A stretch of 64,000 bases of DNA from Trachythela sp. YZ-2020 (lineage: Eukaryota > Cnidaria > Anthozoa > Malacalcyonacea > Clavulariidae). How positions within the stretch are numbered: the stretch's first letter is position 1; each line of letters begins with the position of its first letter. Position numbers and translations under genes: made by a program. The notes under the pieces are model-generated. The model had not been told where the DNA came from. It did no database searches and worked only from the letters and a program-made list of their open reading frames with translations. Below are positions 45,501 through 55,390 of this stretch, piece by piece. Where the stretch lies: the NCBI GenBank assembly GCA_016169945.1, contig JADLSH010000367.1, positions 5,144,001 through 5,208,000 on the forward strand. The letters are read 5' to 3'.

Positions 45501-47984
45501 AATTATCTTTATATATATATTGCATGAGAGTGCTATAATTACTTAAGTTCTTTTGATATTTCATCTATATGTAGATAATTTACCAATATCACTTGTAAAT
45601 AACTATCAGTAAATATTCTATTCGATATAACTCAATTATCTTTTATAGTCGATTTCAGCTCACTTTTTACGCGCGGTTCCCAAGTTCGTTGTGAATTTGC
45701 CAATTACGTTTCGAAGTTCGCAAGTTGGGTGTGAACTTCGCAACCAACGTACGAACTTCGCAACCCACTTCCGAAGTTCGATTTGGATTTCAAATTTAGA
45801 TTTGTATTTCGAACTTCGCTAACAAGTATGAATCCGTTTAGTACGCAAGGAAAACTGTTTCTAAAGTTAGACAGAAATTGTTGAAAAATGGTTAAATAAT
45901 GAAGGAACTACTGAAATAATGTGAACTACTAAAAGCTGAAACGGGTACAGTAGTTATAAATTATTTCTGTTACGTTGATTTGGAATTACAACTGTAAATC
46001 AAAATAAACTAGATTAAATGTTTCGGGTAGCCGGGTATTGTTTTCGTTTTGTTGGTTTTATAGTGTAATATTTTTACGAACAATGTTGTACTGTTAGTTC
46101 GTTTATTGTAATATTATAATATTTCATGCATTGAATTATGTATTGCTATTGCTGTAATCATCAAATACGCGAGCTAAACTTGCTAGCCTGTCAAACAATT
46201 GTTTACAATTTAAATCACACATTATTTCGGTAGTTCCTTCATTATTTAATCATTTTTCAACAATTTCCTATCTAACTTTAGCAGATAATGCTTTTCCTTG
46301 CGTACTAAACGAATTCATACTTGTTAGCGAAGTTCGAAATCCGAATCCGAAATCCGGTTGCGAAGTTCGGAAGTTGGTTGCGAAGTTCACGCCCAATTTG
46401 AGAAGTTCATCAGGATTAGGGCAGGAGGAAAGAACTTAAAGTCTCCGATGCAAGCAGTGTGACCAGTAGTGCTTAAATGTGAAAAGATGCTACTTAGCAT
46501 AGGATTACGGCACTTTTTTCCTTTTAGGGGCCGCGTCCATATTCATGTTGCCACGCATATATGTGCTTGGGTTTTATAGTTAATCCTTCGACGTTATCTC
46601 GTGGCAAACTGGCAATATTATCCTGAAGTTAACTCATAAGCACCGGAAATTACTGAAATAATTGTACTTGCCATTTGAAAAATCTACGCTACGATGTCGC
46701 TAGCGATATAAGCGAAAATCGTCCAGCGATATTTCGAATTTCGTTATATTACTTGCAGAAGCAAGCAATATAACGAAAAAAATAACACTCGTGGAGGATT
46801 TAAGTTCTTTCATTAGAATACCAAAATTAAGTACTTTATGCCAAAGTAATATTTTCAAAATACACTGAAACAATAGTGCCACGATCAACGTTATCTATGG
46901 GTGGGTGGGTGGGTACATGTCATAACGTCGATTCGACGTTATGCGTGGCAACTTGAATATGGACGTGGCCCCTTAAAGGAGTAATACCAAGATCTTCCGA
47001 GACGCGAGTGTGTAAATGACGGACCGTTTGGCCCATATACGACGGTATGCTGGGCTCTCATATTTGTTATAGGATTTCGATTTCCGCCCGGTACATCACT
47101 CGTTACCATATCGAGTTTATGACATGAAAAAAGGAACTGTTTTGTTTGTAGCACCCAGCATTAGCAGTTGATCTCGGCGTGCCGTATGCGGAGTTATTTA
47201 GTAAGGTGGGGGATGTTTTGGAAAGTCGCTTAGACTTAGACAATCCACGTGGCGACCTACATGGCGATGATCAAATGGCATATGATCATTTCTTGAAATT
47301 CGTTCGTGAGGAGAGGCTGGCGAAGTTCCTAGAGCTATTAACTAAACTAAAACCGGAGAAGGAAAAAGAGTTTAATATTCTTGTTGCAAATGAAATTTTA
47401 CAACCACTTTCTGGCAGCACGTGTGTAGTCAACACTGACCATAAAAACGCTTCATCAAGTAGAAATGAAGATGTGAAACTGCCAAGTGAAGCTGGATTGC
47501 AAGGACTGGGAATGGGTAAGTAAAAATTTGAGGTGTAACAAGACTAATGCCAGGCTCATGCCACCCAAGTGGCCTACAATTAGAATACTGCCCACATGTT
47601 ACTAGCCACAAGGAGGGTCTCTGCCCTAATAAGTTAATGTGTCGGAGGTAAAGAGCCTAAATGGAAAAGGTTGTCAGTGCCCTATACAGTTCTTACAGTA
47701 TGAATTCTCATTTTAAACTTTGCACTATCCTTGGGATCCCTTGTTTCACTGCGAATCATCGCGTATCAAGCAAAAATAATACATATGCCCAGATCCCTGT
47801 ATCGCGCTAGAATTAGGAATGATTACGTCATTCCAAGCTGTGAAAATGATGTGTATCTTGACTGGTTTAGCAGATTTGAATCAGGTTTTTCTCATGCTTA
47901 CAGGTTTCAACAGTGATTTTTATGGGGAACCAGATATGCTTATTTACCCACCAAAAGTAAAAACGGCATCAGAATCAGGATCAG
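42540..47984 (+). CDS. Unrecognised multi-exon host gene (putative, incomplete)
   Basis: Four possible exons. 42540-42674 starts MDANWLTSTLKACFFDSS and ends GGGAAG|gtattt (phase 0). 44302-44395 follows tcttgtcag and reads QAQDKAIESLPYSNLLFRDT (phase 1 out). 47152 or 47168 to 47515 reads DLGVPYAELFSKVGDVLESR, then a charged helical domain (FVREERLAKFLELLTKLK), ending ATGG|gtaagt (phase 1). 47904-47984 follows gcttacag, reads NSDFYGEPDMLIYPPKVK, and ends TCAG|gtatga (phase 1). Phases are mutually compatible. I do not recognise the protein and see no downstream terminal exon. Introns contain MITEs and PLE termini. Confidence 0.45.
42682..42880. repeat. Head-to-head pair of PLE terminal repeats
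   Basis: Arms 'ttcgcttacctcaaaacttg' and its inverse at 42682-42733 and 42755-42799, then 'gttgtcgagcactctttgcg' and a (TA)n tract. The right half equals the 3' end of PLE-E (62245-62335). It includes the ribozyme's stem III and stem I strand (aaacagcctgttgcag) but not its CUGAUGA box. Confidence 0.75.
42905..43046. repeat. Inverted repeat ending in (TA)n, PLE-terminus-like
   Basis: 'aacaaattaaatcttaaagt' (about 42945) is mirrored by 'attttaagatttaatttgtt' (about 43010) and runs into (TA)n. A GAGTGCTC box lies at 42910, as at other PLE termini in the window. Confidence 0.5.
43047..44301. other. Intron-like non-coding stretch
   Basis: No exon recognised. It contains a repeat end 'gggggtccagggcgtgcccc' (about 43235), also seen near 16820, and AT-rich spacer. 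A minus-strand ORF near 43885-43703 ends in FKSATGQRTFYFRTVSLWNN, which looks like the C-terminal tail of a LINE reverse transcriptase. Confidence 0.45.
43680..43850 (-). pseudogene. Short LINE C-terminal remnant
   Basis: The minus frame 43885-43703 reads TNWTFLYLK in one frame and VPLFKSATGQRTFYFRTVSL followed by WNNIHPDLK in another. The latter matches the VSLWN.LP-type conserved tail found at the end of LINE ORF2 proteins. 5'-truncated. Confidence 0.5.
44402..44784. mobile_element. hAT-like MITE with CTCCGGCTCCGG subterminal repeats
   Basis: Approximate termini 'cagctgtgcaaactccgg' and 'ccggcgcacagcact'. Near each end CTCCGGCTCCGG recurs at about 20-bp spacing (about five copies left, four right, the latter inverted as a set). 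It interrupts or follows a putative exon at 44302-44395. Target duplication not certain. Confidence 0.6.
44785..45665. other. Non-coding stretch
   Basis: No supportable gene. An ORF at 44937-45122 (MFSLSQIVGTLLKGDQGKMI...) has a possible acceptor (aattgtag) but no convincing donor and no family match. The rest is AT-rich. Confidence 0.4.
45675..46415. mobile_element. Foldback element with GAAGTTCG repeats
   Basis: Left arm 45675-45935 and right arm about 46205-46415 are inverted copies: 'acttcgctaacaagtatgaa', 'gtacgcaaggaaaa' and 'aaatggttaaataatgaagg' recur in reverse. The outer parts carry many GAAGTTCG/CGAACTTC copies. About 270 bp of unrelated AT-rich DNA forms the loop. No transposase. 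Confidence 0.75.
46527..46972. mobile_element. Harbinger-like MITE, TTA target duplication
   Basis: Termini GGGGCCGCGTCCATATTCAT and (inverted) GGGGCCACGTCCATATTCAA, flanked by TTA (46524-46526, 46973-46975). Next to the right terminus 'cgtcgattcgacgttatgcg' is palindromic, and (GGGT)n lies at about 46900. Related to 49822-50018. Confidence 0.75.
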
Positions 47985-48109
47985 GTATGAAAAGTCTGTA
48001 TTTCTAATGGCACACCTTTTATCCTTAATGTATTGTAGCATATAACAATTTATTGAAACTTATGATGTAAAATAATACAAAGTTTTAAGAAAATCCAACC
48101 ATTCCTTCT

Positions 48110-48880
48110 CTAATTCTGGGGGAATTTTTAAATGCTACGCCTAGAAGCTAGATAGCTTTGTCTTCCCACTTTGTCATTTTGACTTTCTGTGGAGAAAATG
48201 CTTAGGTATCGACCACGTTGCTTACAAGTAGCATATCCAACCTTTCCATCTGTAATTTTGGAGAATTTTCTAATTTCACGCCTAGAAACTAAATAGCTTT
48301 GCCTAGGCGTGGCATTTGAAAATTAGAGGAGGAAAGGTTGGATAAACTACTGTAAGTAACGTGGTCGATACCTAAGCATTTTCTCCACAGAAAGTTAAAA
48401 TGACAAAGTGGGAAGACAAAGCTATCTAGTTTCTAGACGTGGCATTTAAAAATTCCCCCAAATTAGAGAAGGAATGGTTGGATAAGCTACTGTAAGTAAC
48501 GTGATCGATACCTGAGCATTTTCTCCAAAGAAGTTTAAAATGACAATGTGGGAAGACAAAGCTATCTAGTTTCTAGGCGTGGCATTTGAAAATTCCCCAA
48601 AATTAGAGAAGGAATGGTTGGATAAGCTACTGTAAGTAACGTGGTCGTTGCCTAAGCATTTTATCCACAGAAAGTTAAAATGACAACGTGGGAAGACAAA
48701 GTTATCTAGTTTCTAGGCGAGGAATTAGAAAATTCTCCAAATTAGAGAAGGAAAGGTCGGATAAGCTACTGTAAGTAACCTGGTCGATACCTAAGCATTT
48801 TCTCCACAGAAAGTTAAAATGACAAAGTGGAAAGACAAAGCTATCTGGTTTCTAGGCGTGGCATTTAAAAATTCCCCAAT
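48110..48880. repeat. 140-bp tandem array with inverted first unit
   Basis: Four direct units of about 140 bp (anchors 'ggttggataa' at 48336, 48476, 48616 and, as 'ggtcggataa', 48755) follow one inverted unit at about 48110-48300. Each has 'cctaagcattttctccacag' and 'ctagtttctaggcgtggcat'. Units differ by a few per cent. No coding sequence. Confidence 0.88.
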
Positions 48881-49029
48881 AGTCTAATTTGTCTTCTTGA
48901 AACATTTTTGCAGGTAAATTTTGCATCAAACACTTTCATTTGCTTTTGTTATGAATTCAGAATATGAAATATTTATTTTATTTATCTCAGTACTTTTGGC
49001 TATTTTATCCACGAGGTTATTTAAAACTT

Positions 49030-49210
49030 TCCATGTACCCTTTGAGTTTCCAAGGTTTTCATTTAATTCATTTTATATACAATACATTCGTTACACATTA
49101 TGATTATTACAATGATTATAAATGATTTTATTCTATTTCTCAACTCTTTGAGTTTCCAAGGTTTTCATTTAATTTATTTTATATACAATACATTCGTTAC
49201 ACATTATTCT
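49030..49210. repeat. Direct duplication of about 65 bp
   Basis: 'tttgagtttccaaggttttc' through 'acattcgttacacattat' occurs at about 49039-49101 and again at about 49146-49207, 107 bp apart, with one mismatch seen. Confidence 0.85.
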
Positions 49211-49821
49211 ATTCCTTGGTATATGATATATGATAAAGGATATAAATTTATAATCATTAACACAGATATGTTAATATATTATGTATGGTATTCATTTTTG
49301 AACATGTGTAATACTCACCCGAAAATGTTGCTTGTCTTTGAGCAAGTTTTTTAATGTGCTACATCCCATTTGGGAGTGTGGCAAATCTTGCAAGTTGTCA
49401 ACTGATTACAATGTTGATTTTCTCATTTTTTCGCATCACCGTATATAATTCTGAAAATTCCTTGTTTGATATTACTTGAGGAGAAGGCTATACAAGTAAG
49501 AGGATCATTATACATTGTAGTCACTACGTGCACTCCGTTTCGCTAATAGCTCACAGCGAAATATGGCAATCAATCTGCTTGCAGATATGTAATTTTACAG
49601 TAAGCGGTAGCTTTATATCAGGAATGAAAACAAGACAAAACATGAATGAACGATGCTTTTTCGAAAGTTTTTGGTGAAAAAACACATGTATTTTTACATT
49701 TTTTTCGTTACCTTAATAGGTAAAGGAGGTTTTTAATATCTTCTTGCTGTTGTTATCATTTTATAGTTGTTTTTTTCTTTTATTTTTGTGAATTGTGCAA
49801 CGTAGATTAAATACGTATTTA

Positions 49822-50018
49822 GGGGCGATATCCATTCTCATATTGCCACGCAAAACGGCAAACTGACATTTTGACTGGGTGGGTGGGTTTTTTTAGAAAC
49901 AGTCGGACATTTTGCGTGGCAGTTTGAAAGTAGACATTTGTAGATGAGATGAGAATTGAAAGGGTCGGTGGTCGGGTCAGTTTGACGTTTTGCGTGGCAA
50001 AATGAGTATGGATATCGA
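49822..50018. mobile_element. MITE related to 46527-46972
   Basis: Termini GGGGCGATATCCATTCTCAT and (inverted) CGATATCCATACTCATTTTG, both followed by 'gccacgcaaaacg'. A (GGGT)n patch lies inside (49880). The right end has lost the terminal C run. Confidence 0.65.
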
Positions 50019-50019
50019 A

Positions 50020-51300
50020 AGTGTCTTGATAATTCTGGATATCACAAAAACCTCATCCATTAATTGTTTATTATCAACGAACTGGAATTTTAAATTTATG
50101 CACACTGCACGCCCAGATAATTTTAATGTTGTACTCATAAAATTATATACTTCATTTCAGCTTTTTGAGCATGTAGTTGAAACTTTTTAGAAGTATAGCG
50201 ATGACTTGCCGACATCCTTGGGACCTGTCATGAAGAAATGCTTCTTTTTTAAATAAAATGTATATTGATGCGAAATGTTGAAAGTTATATATAACTTCTA
50301 TATAACTTCAAACTTCAAATATATAACTTCAAACGTTAACTTATATATAAATGTTGAAGGTTAACTTATGTATAAACGACGGATAAACATGCTAGCTTCT
50401 GCCTCTGCGCTCCAAAATTTCTTCCTATTTTGTTTGAATTGGACTCGAGGGACTCTTTCCTCTGTCTGGCGTCTCCGATTTTATTTCGTAGGTTGGAACA
50501 TGAGAAACTTGTAGAGGTTCGCGATTAGTACTTATTCGTAAATCTCCAAGGTTAAAATATTTTTGGCTAACAGCATCTTACTATAATCTAGTCGAAACGT
50601 ATAGAGATAGCAAAATGATCACTATTTTCGAATTTACTCGCGATTTCTTTGAATTCAATTATTTTATTTACATAATATGATTCATGCCTGACTCTTTAAT
50701 ACTTGTACTAAAAGTAGATATAAATATAGACATAATTATAGTTGTTAGATATATGTCAAATTAGACCTGGCGAGACAAGTTTGTTTATTGTAAATTATAA
50801 AACGTAACACTACTGCATATGTTGTACTGGCGACATTTGGTGTTGGAGTCACTCACTTTGTGACAATAGAACAATTTATAAACATCTAATGTACAAGGTA
50901 ATCATATTTCAAATGTCATTTCGCAAAGTCATTGCGTTTGTTTACAAAGAGGTATTTCGTATTTAAGCATTTTAAAAGTTTTAAATAATATATTTCTCTG
51001 CTCGCAAGGTGCTTTAATATTCCCCGAACTGACTGCTTTAATACTAACTATTCCAAATGTTTGATTTTTCGATCAGTAAAGTTGATAAGTTCTCTTTTTT
51101 TGTTGCTTCTTCGTTCTTACTGATGTCTAGGATGGCAACTACATATGCTAATCAATTAAACTTACTACAAAGTCAATTGTAAACGGGCAGAACTATTTTG
51201 AAACGTACTCTTTTATCCAAACTGGCGGTCGCTTTACGCGCAAAGGTCGTACGCTTGGACTAGGGCTATTAGACTGTGGTAGGGAACTTGTTACTTCTGA
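50020..51300. other. Non-coding stretch
   Basis: No gene recognised. It includes 'tataacttcaaacttcaaat' repeats (50284-50365). A 'tactggcgacatttggtgtt' segment (50825) resembles an LTR end followed by a primer-binding region, but in the orientation opposite to the gypsy remnant at 51302, so no LTR could be assigned. Confidence 0.4.
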
Positions 51301-51301
51301 T

Positions 51302-52687
51302 TCAGCTTGCTGTCCAACTGGTTCCTGGTCGCGCTGTTGTTTTGTCATGAGATTCTTCTGAATAAGTCTCTACTTGCTCAGGTAGCACTGTTGTTTCTAC
51401 TGTCTCTTTAATTCCAACAACTTTTGGCTCCACATACTTCTTCATGTGTGCTATGCCTCGCATCTTATTATCCCCATTAGAACCTTGTATAACAACTACA
51501 TTCCCTTCTCTGTGAATTACTTCATATGGGTGTGGTTCAAAATTTGACGATAACTTGTCTTTCCTGGTTTGTTTCAAGAGTACTCGGTCACCCTCACTGA
51601 TGTTGCTTTCTTGGGCAGCTCGTGTCTTATTGGCGTATTGTTTCTGTCGAAGTTTTGCACGAGCATCTCTTTCTTTCAAAAGCTGTTTCCATTGGGTCTC
51701 GGTGACACGACTTTCGTTAACTTCAATTCTCGGGAGTTTGTGACGAAGTTTCCTTCCCATCAAAAATTCTGACTGTATGAGGTGTTACTCCGTAATGAAA
51801 AAGGAAATCTTCCAACGCCTTTTTCCAATCTTTACCTTCAAGTCGGGCAATTCTAACCATCTTCAACAAGGTCTCGTTACGTTCAACTTCTCCGTCACTT
51901 TGTCTTTGGGCCAATAAGGTACGCCTTTCTTATGGATTATTCCGAGACCCTTTAAGAACTCTTAAAGAATTTAAGAACGCAAATGAAGGACCATTGTCAC
52001 TACGAATTGTCTCTGGCAAACTGTGCGTTCTGAAAATAGCCTTCAGACACTTTATCAATATGGCTTCGATCCATCGAATCTGGATACAACTCAATTTGAT
52101 CGAACGCCATATTAAGGTCCAATTTAGTAAAGACCTTTGCTTCCGAGATTTCTTGGATGATTTCTTCTGCAGTGGGAACTAGATGTTTCCATCCCCATTA
52201 GGCTCTCTACTACGACCAAGGGGTTAACCAGCTAGCTGGGCCCTCTACTTTTTCTATCACATCAATTCGACAAGCTCTTCTATTTTCTGTACAACTTTGG
52301 CTCTACGACTGAAGGCTAGTCTATACGTACAGGCTGGGCTATGGGTTCTACTTCAGGATGAATGTGGAATTTCAACTGAACCTTGAGTTTACCAAGTCCT
52401 TGAAAGACTCTGGGGAACTTTGCTTTAAATATAGCTTTTCTTTCGGTCGAAACATGCAGAGATACCCCGATTTTCAACAGGCTCAACGTTTCAGATGCTT
52501 TATGACCGAGTAGGGTCGCTGCCCTGCCACTTGTAACATAGAACTCGGTCAAAATTTGTGGCTTGGTTTGGGGCACATATACTTTTAGCTTACATTTCCC
52601 CTCCAGCTCTAGTGGCTTAACCGCTTCGTTGGCATAAATTTTCTTATCACAGGGCAACAAATTTATTTTATCCCCCGTAACAAACAT
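51302..52687 (-). pseudogene. Ty3/gypsy polyprotein remnant with internal deletion
   Basis: From 52687: a protease-RT linker region (TSGRAATLLGHKASETL, LHIHPE-like FHIHPEVEPIAQPVR), then the first RT residues (KVVQKIEELVELDVIEKVEG...SWLTPW), then a jump near 52080 from an RT segment (LNMAF..) straight into integrase (ETIRSDNGPSFAF, QSDGEVERNETLLKMVRIA, GKDWKKALEDFLF). The integrase C-terminus follows at 51763-51302 (GRKLRHKLP, EGDRVLLKQTRKDKLSSNFE) and ends in a stop. Catalytic RT, RNase H and most of the integrase core are deleted. Several frameshifts. No paired LTRs identified. Confidence 0.82.
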
Positions 52688-53112
52688 CTAGCATTTCTTG
52701 TGAAATCAAAGCGCCAGAGTCAAAAACAATTTAAACAAAGTTATCTTCGATCTTTAATAGTTCAAGAAAGTTGTCTTCATCTATATCTTCAGCGCTGAAC
52801 ACGTGGTAATAGTCTACGCCACATGTACTAACCAATTAATAACACAATCGCATACTCAATCTACACTTATAAATTTTAAACCATGCCACCCGAAAACATC
52901 AACACCACTACATCCAATCAAAATGATATTCGGATAAACCAACCAATCAGACGCTCTCTCCGATTACAATCTCGTAGACAGACAATTCTGCAGCGCGAAA
53001 ATTCAAATTTAAATGCCAACTTCTGATGAAGGTTCAAAGAACTGAGCCGAAAGCTCAAGACCTATTTAATTATACAATCCAGAGAACATTTTTAATAAAT
53101 ATATATATATAT
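52688..53112. other. Non-coding stretch ending in (TA)n; possible degenerate ribozyme
   Basis: A 47-residue ORF (52883-53026, MPPENINTTTSNQND...) overlaps 'cttctgatgaaggttc' and 'gagccgaaagctc', which contain CUGAUGA and GAAA boxes at 53021-53055. Stems I and III do not form convincingly. The stretch ends 'tttttaataaa' then (TA)n, like a retroelement 3' end. Confidence 0.35.
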
Positions 53113-53296
53113 ATGAAATGCCAAAGAGTGCTCGATATCATATAGATAGAGCAAATATATAGTTTTCGCTTACCTCAAGGTATCCACGCAATTGGTTTCA
53201 CGCAATAAGCGATAGCCACTTGATAATTGCTTATTGCGTGAAACAGGCTGTAGTGGATACCTTGAGGTAAGCGAAAACTATATATATATATATATA
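53113..53296. repeat. Head-to-head PLE terminal repeats with decayed ribozyme
   Basis: Arms 'agttttcgcttacctcaagg' + 'tatccac' and the exact inverse flank a core with 'gcaataagcgatagccac' and 'gcttattgcgtgaaac'. A decayed hammerhead is visible: CCAC, UUGAUAA (for CUGAUGA), GAAA, CAGGCUG, UA, GUGG at 53215-53254. Bounded by (TA)n on both sides; a GAGTGCTC box lies at 53124. Confidence 0.6.
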
Positions 53297-53335
53297 ACAC
53301 AAAGGACAAACTTGAGTCACTTCATTTAAACTTTA

Positions 53336-53391
53336 TTCACTACAAATTTGTTTCGTATAGCAAGCAAAGCTTGCAACACTCATCAGGTGAA
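53336..53391 (-). ncRNA. Hammerhead ribozyme, PLE-A
   Basis: On the minus strand: stem I UUCAC (53391-53387), CUGAUGA (53386-53380), a long stem II hairpin (53379-53355, GCAAGC/GCUUGC), GAAA (53354-53351), palindromic stem III CAAAUUUG (53350-53343), cleavage triplet ending UA (53342-53341), stem I return GUGAA. All core boxes are canonical. A stem III of only CAAA/UUUG implies self-cleavage as a dimer, as described for Penelope-like hammerheads. One U in stem II differs from PLE-B. Confidence 0.88.
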
Positions 53392-53522
53392 AACGCGTTT
53401 GATGTTGTTATGCCTTTACATGTTTGACGTCATAGAAACTATATGTTGGTTTATATTTACAGTGTTATATTACGTAGATTAGCTATTGGTTGCTCAGCAG
53501 GAAGTTTTTTCTGTGTCTACAG

Positions 53523-53926
53523 CAGGGCTCAAAATAACGGCCGGTCAACGGTCAATGACAGGCCAAAAATGCCTGTTGACCGGTCACGTTTAAACCTCGC
53601 CGGTCATTTTGACCGGTCACATTTTCATGCCTTCCGCTAGAATTTTAAATCCTTATGATAAAGATTTCCCTGAAAGCACTACAGTAACACTGAGAACGTT
53701 GCCTATTCACCTAAATACACGGTGATAAGGTGATTGCTAACGTATTGAGCGTTTAGAACGTCACCGTGAAACAATAAAAGCGATGTCTCTGAACAAATTC
53801 TTATGATTTGTTTCACTGTTAGTATATGCGTATTAGTGACCGGTCAAAAACAGATTTTGACCGAGCTAAAATCACTTTGACCGGTCATTTTGACCGGAGA
53901 CCTATCGGCCGTTATTTTGAGCCCTG
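53523..53926. mobile_element. hAT MITE inserted in PLE-A, 8-bp duplication GTCTACAG
   Basis: Termini CAGGGCTCAAAATAACGGCC / GGCCGTTATTTTGAGCCCTG, nearly perfect, with 8-bp duplications at 53515-53522 and 53927-53934. The ends hold several copies of the palindrome TGACCGGTCA. It breaks the PLE-A reading frame within its last 11 codons. Confidence 0.93.
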
Positions 53927-55277
53927 GTCTACAGGATGACAATAGTTCGTTTCTAGAGTTCAAGGAACTGAGTTGCGGATAATAAATAATAATAAACTTT
54001 TCATGTAAGCACAGGTTGCATCGCTTAGTTTTGTTCGAGTAACTCTTGCATTTTTTGATAACTTTCCACTTAACTGAATGTTGTACATTGGATTCCTGTA
54101 AATGCCAAACGTATTTGCTGAGTGCGGTAGAATGCTTATGCTTAACGTTTCTAAAATAATTTGTGTGGTTATTGAAGCGCGTTTTGAATTGGGCCCCCGT
54201 ATGTCCTACATAGGTCTTCTCTTCTGTGGTATCTTCTCTCGTCACAGTGGCTTGGTAAACTACACTCTCAGTCAGGCATTTACCAGAGAGGGGGCAGGAA
54301 TCCTTCTGGCGGCAATTGCATTCTTTGCTTACATTGGTAGTGTTGGTCTGGGGCTGTTTCGCGAGTATGGTTTTGTTGTGGGCCGAGATAACGTTCTGTA
54401 TGTTTGGCATACAGCTATAACTTAGCTTTAACGTGTTTCGGTTGAGTATTTTGTGCAATGGATGGCTTTGCGGGAAACATTCGTCAATGGCTTGCAGAAA
54501 TTTGTGCCCAATATTGGTAGCAACATTGGCGCTGTAGGGCGGGTTGAACCATATTACGTTTCTGCTTCTGGAGCGTTTTGGCTTTGGAGGTTGAGGTTTG
54601 AAGCTTAGGGGGTAGTTGTAACCGCTTCTTTGCAGGGCTTCTTGGTAAGGTGGAATGGCCGAGTCAAACGATTGCTTATCCGAGGATATATTGGATAACC
54701 GTCTGTTGATTGCCTCTGGTATGCTGCGGAGTATTGATGGTGGGTGGTTGCTCTGGCTGTTGACGTATTGTGGGACGTTTCCGGGTTTCATATAAGGTTT
54801 GTAAGATGCGGATCTTAGATCTAATGTAATGTCGAGATAGTTGGCACATTTCTTGTTAGCTTCAGTGGTGATCTTTAGGTTGTGGTCGCTGAATATCTTA
54901 CAAATGTGTTTTTTAATGTTCTCGATCTCTCTCGGGGTTTTGTTGAGTGCTGCTAAACCATCATCTCTGTACAGACCGATATCATTGCCGTACTCGGTAG
55001 TCAATTTCGATAGTAGGTAGGAGCCAACTAGTTCGCATGTTTCTGCGCCGTCAAAGCTGCCCATGGAAACGTCGAAGAGGGAGTTTGATGTTTTCTTGCA
55101 CCAAGTTGAGTTACCGTTGAAGAGGAGGGTATTTTTTGCCTGAATAATGATGCTTTTTTCATGCTCGGGTTATCACGTCGTATTGCGAGGCAAAGGATAG
55201 GGCTTGTTTCAGCAACTCTTCTGATATGGATGGGTAAAAATCTACTACATCGAAGCTGATGAATGAGCGGGTGGATT
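53844..55277 (-). pseudogene. PLE-A RT + GIY-YIG endonuclease, broken
   Basis: Reverse transcriptase with motif YRDDG intact (about residue 33 of the 55064-53844 frame), FNPP..S.NV..NIG region, a Cys-rich linker (CNCRQKDSCPLSGKC), then a GIY-YIG nuclease (KTYVGHTGAQFKTRFNNH...KRCNLCLHEKF). Defects: 5' truncation before the RT palm, a +1 frameshift near 55160 (one extra base relative to PLE-B), and the hAT insertion replacing the C-terminus after SSCR with MITE-encoded residues. Nearly identical to PLE-B elsewhere. Confidence 0.88.
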
Positions 55278-55390
55278 TGTCCTTTGTGTTATATCCGCTC
55301 TACCTCGGTATTGAGCACTCTACTCATATGATTCTAAACTCGATACTTGTCTATTTCGCTCCTTTATTGTTGAGCACTCAACGAATAAAT

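Larger units (their letters stand above)
53297..55278 (-). mobile_element. Penelope-like element A (minus strand, 5'-truncated)
   Basis: Runs from the RT fingers (KSTRSFISFDVVDFYPS at 55278) to the 3' end with a hammerhead ribozyme and the 'gtcctttgtgttat' terminal repeat at (TA)n. It meets PLE-B head to head at 55278/55279. About 404 bp within it is a later hAT insertion. Confidence 0.88.

Noticed and set aside
50815..50860. Gypsy LTR end and primer-binding site
   Set aside because: Orientation opposes the gypsy remnant and no second LTR copy was found.
53021..53060. Sixth hammerhead (CUGAUGA...GAGCCGAAA)
   Set aside because: Core boxes exist but there is an extra base before stem II, and stems I and III do not pair convincingly.
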